In this document: positions 5,158-8,115 of the stretch, one piece after another
Position numbering within the stretch: the first letter of the stretch is position 1
How the letters are laid out: each line of letters starts with the position of its first letter
Assembly: GCA_023389595.1 (NCBI GenBank)
Contig: JAEWEF010000079.1
Span: 1-8,115, forward strand
Direction of reading: 5' to 3'
DNA from: Fusobacteriota bacterium
GTDB taxonomy: Bacteria; Fusobacteriota; Fusobacteriia; Fusobacteriales; Fusobacteriaceae
Length of the DNA: 8,115 nt
Position numbers and translations under genes: made by a program
Notes under the pieces: model-generated
Databases searched by the model: none
What the model was told of the DNA's origin: nothing
Seen by the model: only the letters and a program-made list of their open reading frames with translations

Positions 5158-8103
5158 ATGCAAAAATTTAGAGGAGAAATACCAAAGTTTTTAAAAGAAC
5201 AAAATGAAAATATAGTATATCTATGTTCGTCGAATAAAAATATAGACGACTATTTTTATGTACTTAGAGATATATATGATGGTCTCGTTTTGAAATTTGA
5301 AATTGAGGGTAATGAAGATGAATTCAAAAAAATAAACTATGAAATATTAAATCTCAAGAATAGCAAACAAAAATACATAATACTCATATCTACCAATATA
5401 ATTATGTCGGATTTTTTTGCAAAAACTGATAATGTTACATTAAAAATAAACGGTATTATTAACATTAATAAAATAAAAAATATGCTCAATGAAAAAGGAT
5501 ACGAAAGTAGTTATATTATAGAAAAGAAAAGACAGTACAGCCACAGAGGAGACATATTTGATATCTATACAGATGCTATGAATGAACCTACAAGAATAGA
5601 ATTTTTTGGAGACGAAATAGACAGGATAACGAGCTTTGATATAGAAACACAAAAAAGTATAGAAAAAAAGGATTTTATTCAAATACAATTAGAAGATGAA
5701 ACAGATAAAGTTTCTTTTCTTGATTTAATGTATAGCAACAAAAATAATTTTAAATTATTTTTAGAAAATAGAGAACTAATAAATTACAAAATAGAAAAAT
5801 ATATATTGGATAATTATGAAAGAGAAAATATTTTAAGAGAAAGAAAAGATAAGATTTTGATAGATGCTGAAGAAATAGAAATCAAAAATTTTTCTGAGGA
5901 GGATTTAAAGAAGTATGAGTATGTAGAAGAAGTAAAAAAAATAAGCCACAATTACAATATTACAATATACTCAGAAGAAGAAAAGAGATACAGAGAAATT
6001 TTTTCTGGCTATCCAATAAATTTTGTAAAATATCCACTTTTTGAGGGATACAAAAATGGAAAAGAACTTGTTTTAACTGACAGAGAATTGAAGGGAGTAA
6101 GAGTCAAAAAAGAAAAAATTTCAAAGGAGAGATTGAAATACAAAAATGTTGCTCAACTCAAAGAAAACGATTATATTATTCATGAAAATTATGGTGTTGG
6201 TATCTATCTCGGTCTTGAAAATATAGATGGAAAAGAATATATCAAAATTAAATACGCCGACGAAGATAAACTTTTTGTGCCAATAGATGGTATATCTAAA
6301 ATAGAAAAATACATAAATGCTAGCGGAGAAATTCCCGAAATATACAATTTGGGAACCAGAGGTTTTAAAAGAAAGAAACAGAAGCTAAAAGAAGATATGA
6401 TGATTTTCGCAAAAGAAATAATTGAACTTCAAGCAAGAAGAGAAATGGGTAACGGTTTTTCTTTTTCAAAAGATACCGTTTGGCAGGAAGAATTTGAAGA
6501 TTCCTTTCCATATCAAGAAACACCAACACAAAAACAGGCGATAGAAGATGTAAAAAGAGACATGGAATCTCCAAAAATTATGGACAGACTCATTTGTGGA
6601 GATGTTGGTTATGGAAAAACTGAGGTTGCAATAAGGGCAGCATTTAAAGCTATTATAGATAATAAACAAGTTGTTATGTTAGTTCCTACAACTATACTTG
6701 CAGAACAACACTATGAAAGATTTACAGAACGATTTAAAAATTATCCTATAACTGTCGAGGTATTAAGTCGTGTTAAATCTGATGCAGAGCAGAAAAAAAC
6801 TATACAGAAGATTTTTAATGGAACATCAGATATGCTTATCGGAACTCACAGAATTTTATCGGACGACATTAAATTTAAAAATTTAGGTCTAATCATCATA
6901 GATGAAGAACAAAAATTTGGAGTAAAACATAAGGAAAAATTAAAAAAATTAAAATATGGTGTTGATGTTTTAACGATGACTGCAACTCCCATTCCAAGAA
7001 CACTCAATATGTCACTTCTCGGCATAAGAGATATGTCGATAATAGATAGCCCTCCTGCCGGTAGACAAAAAATTGAAACTGCATTTATAGAAGATGATGC
7101 AGAGAAAATCAGAGATATCGTTATGGAAGAAATAGCAAGAGAGGGTCAAGTTTTTTATATTTTCAATAACGTAAAAAACATAGAGAATAAAACAAGAGAT
7201 ATAAAAAATATTTTACCAAGCTATATTAAAGTTGATTTTATACACGGACAGTTGCCGGCAAAGGATATCAAAAGAAGAATTACAGATTTTGAAAATGGAA
7301 ATATAGATGTTCTTGTAGCGACAACCATAATTGAAAATGGAATAGATATAGAAAATGCAAACACAATGATAATAGATGGTGCCGATAAAATAGGTCTTGC
7401 ACAAATATATCAACTGCGTGGAAGAATAGGAAGAAGTAACAAAAAAAGTTACTGCTATTTAATCAAAAAAGAAAATATTGGTAAAAAAGCTAAAATGCGT
7501 GAAGAAAGTATTATTAATTTTGCAGATGCTGGAGGATTACAACTTTCTATGGAAGACATGAGAATTAGAGGTGCTGGAGAAATACTCGGAGAAAAACAAC
7601 ACGGAGCCATAGAAACTTTTGGTTACAATCTATACATGAAAATGTTAAATGATGAGATAGAAAAATTGAGGGGCAATATAACGGAAGAAGTAAGAGAAAT
7701 AACTCTTAAATTAAAATTTGAAAAGTATATACCGGACGAGTACATAGCAAGGGACGAAAAATTAAATATATACAAAAGAGCATTACTAATTGATAAAACT
7801 GAAGAGGTGCTAGAACTTGCAAAAGAGATAGAGGACAGATTTGGAAAAATGCCAGCTCCGGTTCAAGGTTTCATAAAATATATCTATATTAAAAATATTT
7901 GTCGTGAACTTAATATTTTGGAAATAGATGAGATAGCTGAAAATGAATATAAAATATTTTTTGATATAGATAGCGTCGACTTAGATAAGATTTTAGAAAT
8001 GATAGAAAATAATACTATAAAGTATTTACATCTTGAACAAGCTATACTTTACAGCGGAGATATTTTTAATTTTTTCAATCTTTACACAAACAAAAAATAC
8101 TAA
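5158..8103 (+). CDS. mfd: Mfd, transcription-repair coupling factor
   Basis: This 981-residue cytoplasmic ATPase pushes stalled RNA polymerase off DNA lesions and recruits UvrA for nucleotide excision repair. In order: a UvrB-like N-terminal module with YSHRGDIFDIY (127-137) and RIEFFGDEIDRITSFD (146-161), the UvrA-contacting type of sequence; the RNA-polymerase-interacting domain, about 332-400, with NYGVGIYLG; a translocase core with Walker A GDVGYGKTE (Lys487), the DEEQ box (582-585) and TATPIPRT (608-615); HGQL (696-699) and the arginine-finger motif QLRGRIGRS (752-760); GAGEILG (805-811); and a C-terminal TRCF/D7 domain from about 860 to the end. Helicase motifs are intact. It is about 165-195 residues shorter than the E. 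coli and Bacillus proteins as I recall them, mostly between the UvrB-like module and the RNA-polymerase-interacting domain. It has its own promoter. Confidence 0.96.
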   Translation: MQKFRGEIPKFLKEQNENIVYLCSSNKNIDDYFYVLRDIYDGLVLKFEIEGNEDEFKKINYEILNLKNSKQKYIILISTNIIMSDFFAKTDNVTLKINGIININKIKNMLNEKGYESSYIIEKKRQYSHRGDIFDIYTDAMNEPTRIEFFGDEIDRITSFDIETQKSIEKKDFIQIQLEDETDKVSFLDLMYSNKNNFKLFLENRELINYKIEKYILDNYERENILRERKDKILIDAEEIEIKNFSEEDLKKYEYVEEVKKISHNYNITIYSEEEKRYREIFSGYPINFVKYPLFEGYKNGKELVLTDRELKGVRVKKEKISKERLKYKNVAQLKENDYIIHENYGVGIYLGLENIDGKEYIKIKYADEDKLFVPIDGISKIEKYINASGEIPEIYNLGTRGFKRKKQKLKEDMMIFAKEIIELQARREMGNGFSFSKDTVWQEEFEDSFPYQETPTQKQAIEDVKRDMESPKIMDRLICGDVGYGKTEVAIRAAFKAIIDNKQVVMLVPTTILAEQHYERFTERFKNYPITVEVLSRVKSDAEQKKTIQKIFNGTSDMLIGTHRILSDDIKFKNLGLIIIDEEQKFGVKHKEKLKKLKYGVDVLTMTATPIPRTLNMSLLGIRDMSIIDSPPAGRQKIETAFIEDDAEKIRDIVMEEIAREGQVFYIFNNVKNIENKTRDIKNILPSYIKVDFIHGQLPAKDIKRRITDFENGNIDVLVATTIIENGIDIENANTMIIDGADKIGLAQIYQLRGRIGRSNKKSYCYLIKKENIGKKAKMREESIINFADAGGLQLSMEDMRIRGAGEILGEKQHGAIETFGYNLYMKMLNDEIEKLRGNITEEVREITLKLKFEKYIPDEYIARDEKLNIYKRALLIDKTEEVLELAKEIEDRFGKMPAPVQGFIKYIYIKNICRELNILEIDEIAENEYKIFFDIDSVDLDKILEMIENNTIKYLHLEQAILYSGDIFNFFNLYTNKKY

Positions 8104-8115
8104 TTTTTTAAGACA

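Overview
This is AT-rich DNA (roughly 30% GC by eye) with short intergenic regions and every gene on the + strand. The proteins read as those of a low-GC anaerobic bacterium. Fusobacteriota (Fusobacterium/Leptotrichia type) is my best guess. It rests on the base composition, the ATA- and AGA-heavy codon use, the short Mfd (about 981 residues) and a TAXI-type TRAP transporter. No 16S rRNA or other lineage marker is present, so this is an inference.

Layout: (1) 1-1401 is the 3' three-quarters of mnmG (gidA), the FAD-dependent tRNA wobble-uridine modification enzyme, cut by the left window edge. (2) 1402-1553 holds an intrinsic terminator, then a strong sigma70-type promoter and a leader with short ATGTATA repeats. 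(3) 1554-5021 is a three-gene operon: a lipoprotein TAXI solute-binding protein, a small membrane-anchored DUF1850 protein, and a fused DctQ/DctM-type TRAP permease. Together they should form a TAXI-TRAP secondary importer for an organic acid or amino acid whose identity cannot be read from the sequence. (4) 5022-5157 holds a second copy of the same terminator, then a separate extended -10 promoter. (5) 5158-8103 is mfd, the transcription-repair coupling factor, complete and with all helicase motifs. The last 12 bases hold nothing identifiable.

The most unusual feature is a 51-bp direct repeat (50/51 identical) that contains the terminator. It lies after mnmG and again after the permease gene, so it brackets the whole transporter operon, with copy starts 3640 bp apart. 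The identity runs past the hairpin on both sides, so this looks like a duplication rather than two similar terminators. Recombination between the copies would remove the operon exactly and leave mnmG-terminator-mfd with the mfd promoter intact. The -35 box of the transporter promoter lies inside the left copy and its -10 box lies just outside. The transporter may therefore be a cassette inserted between two housekeeping genes, or the repeat may be a terminator family used at many sites in this genome. I see no wholly new system. The genes belong to known families, and the DUF1850 protein is the only one without a known role.
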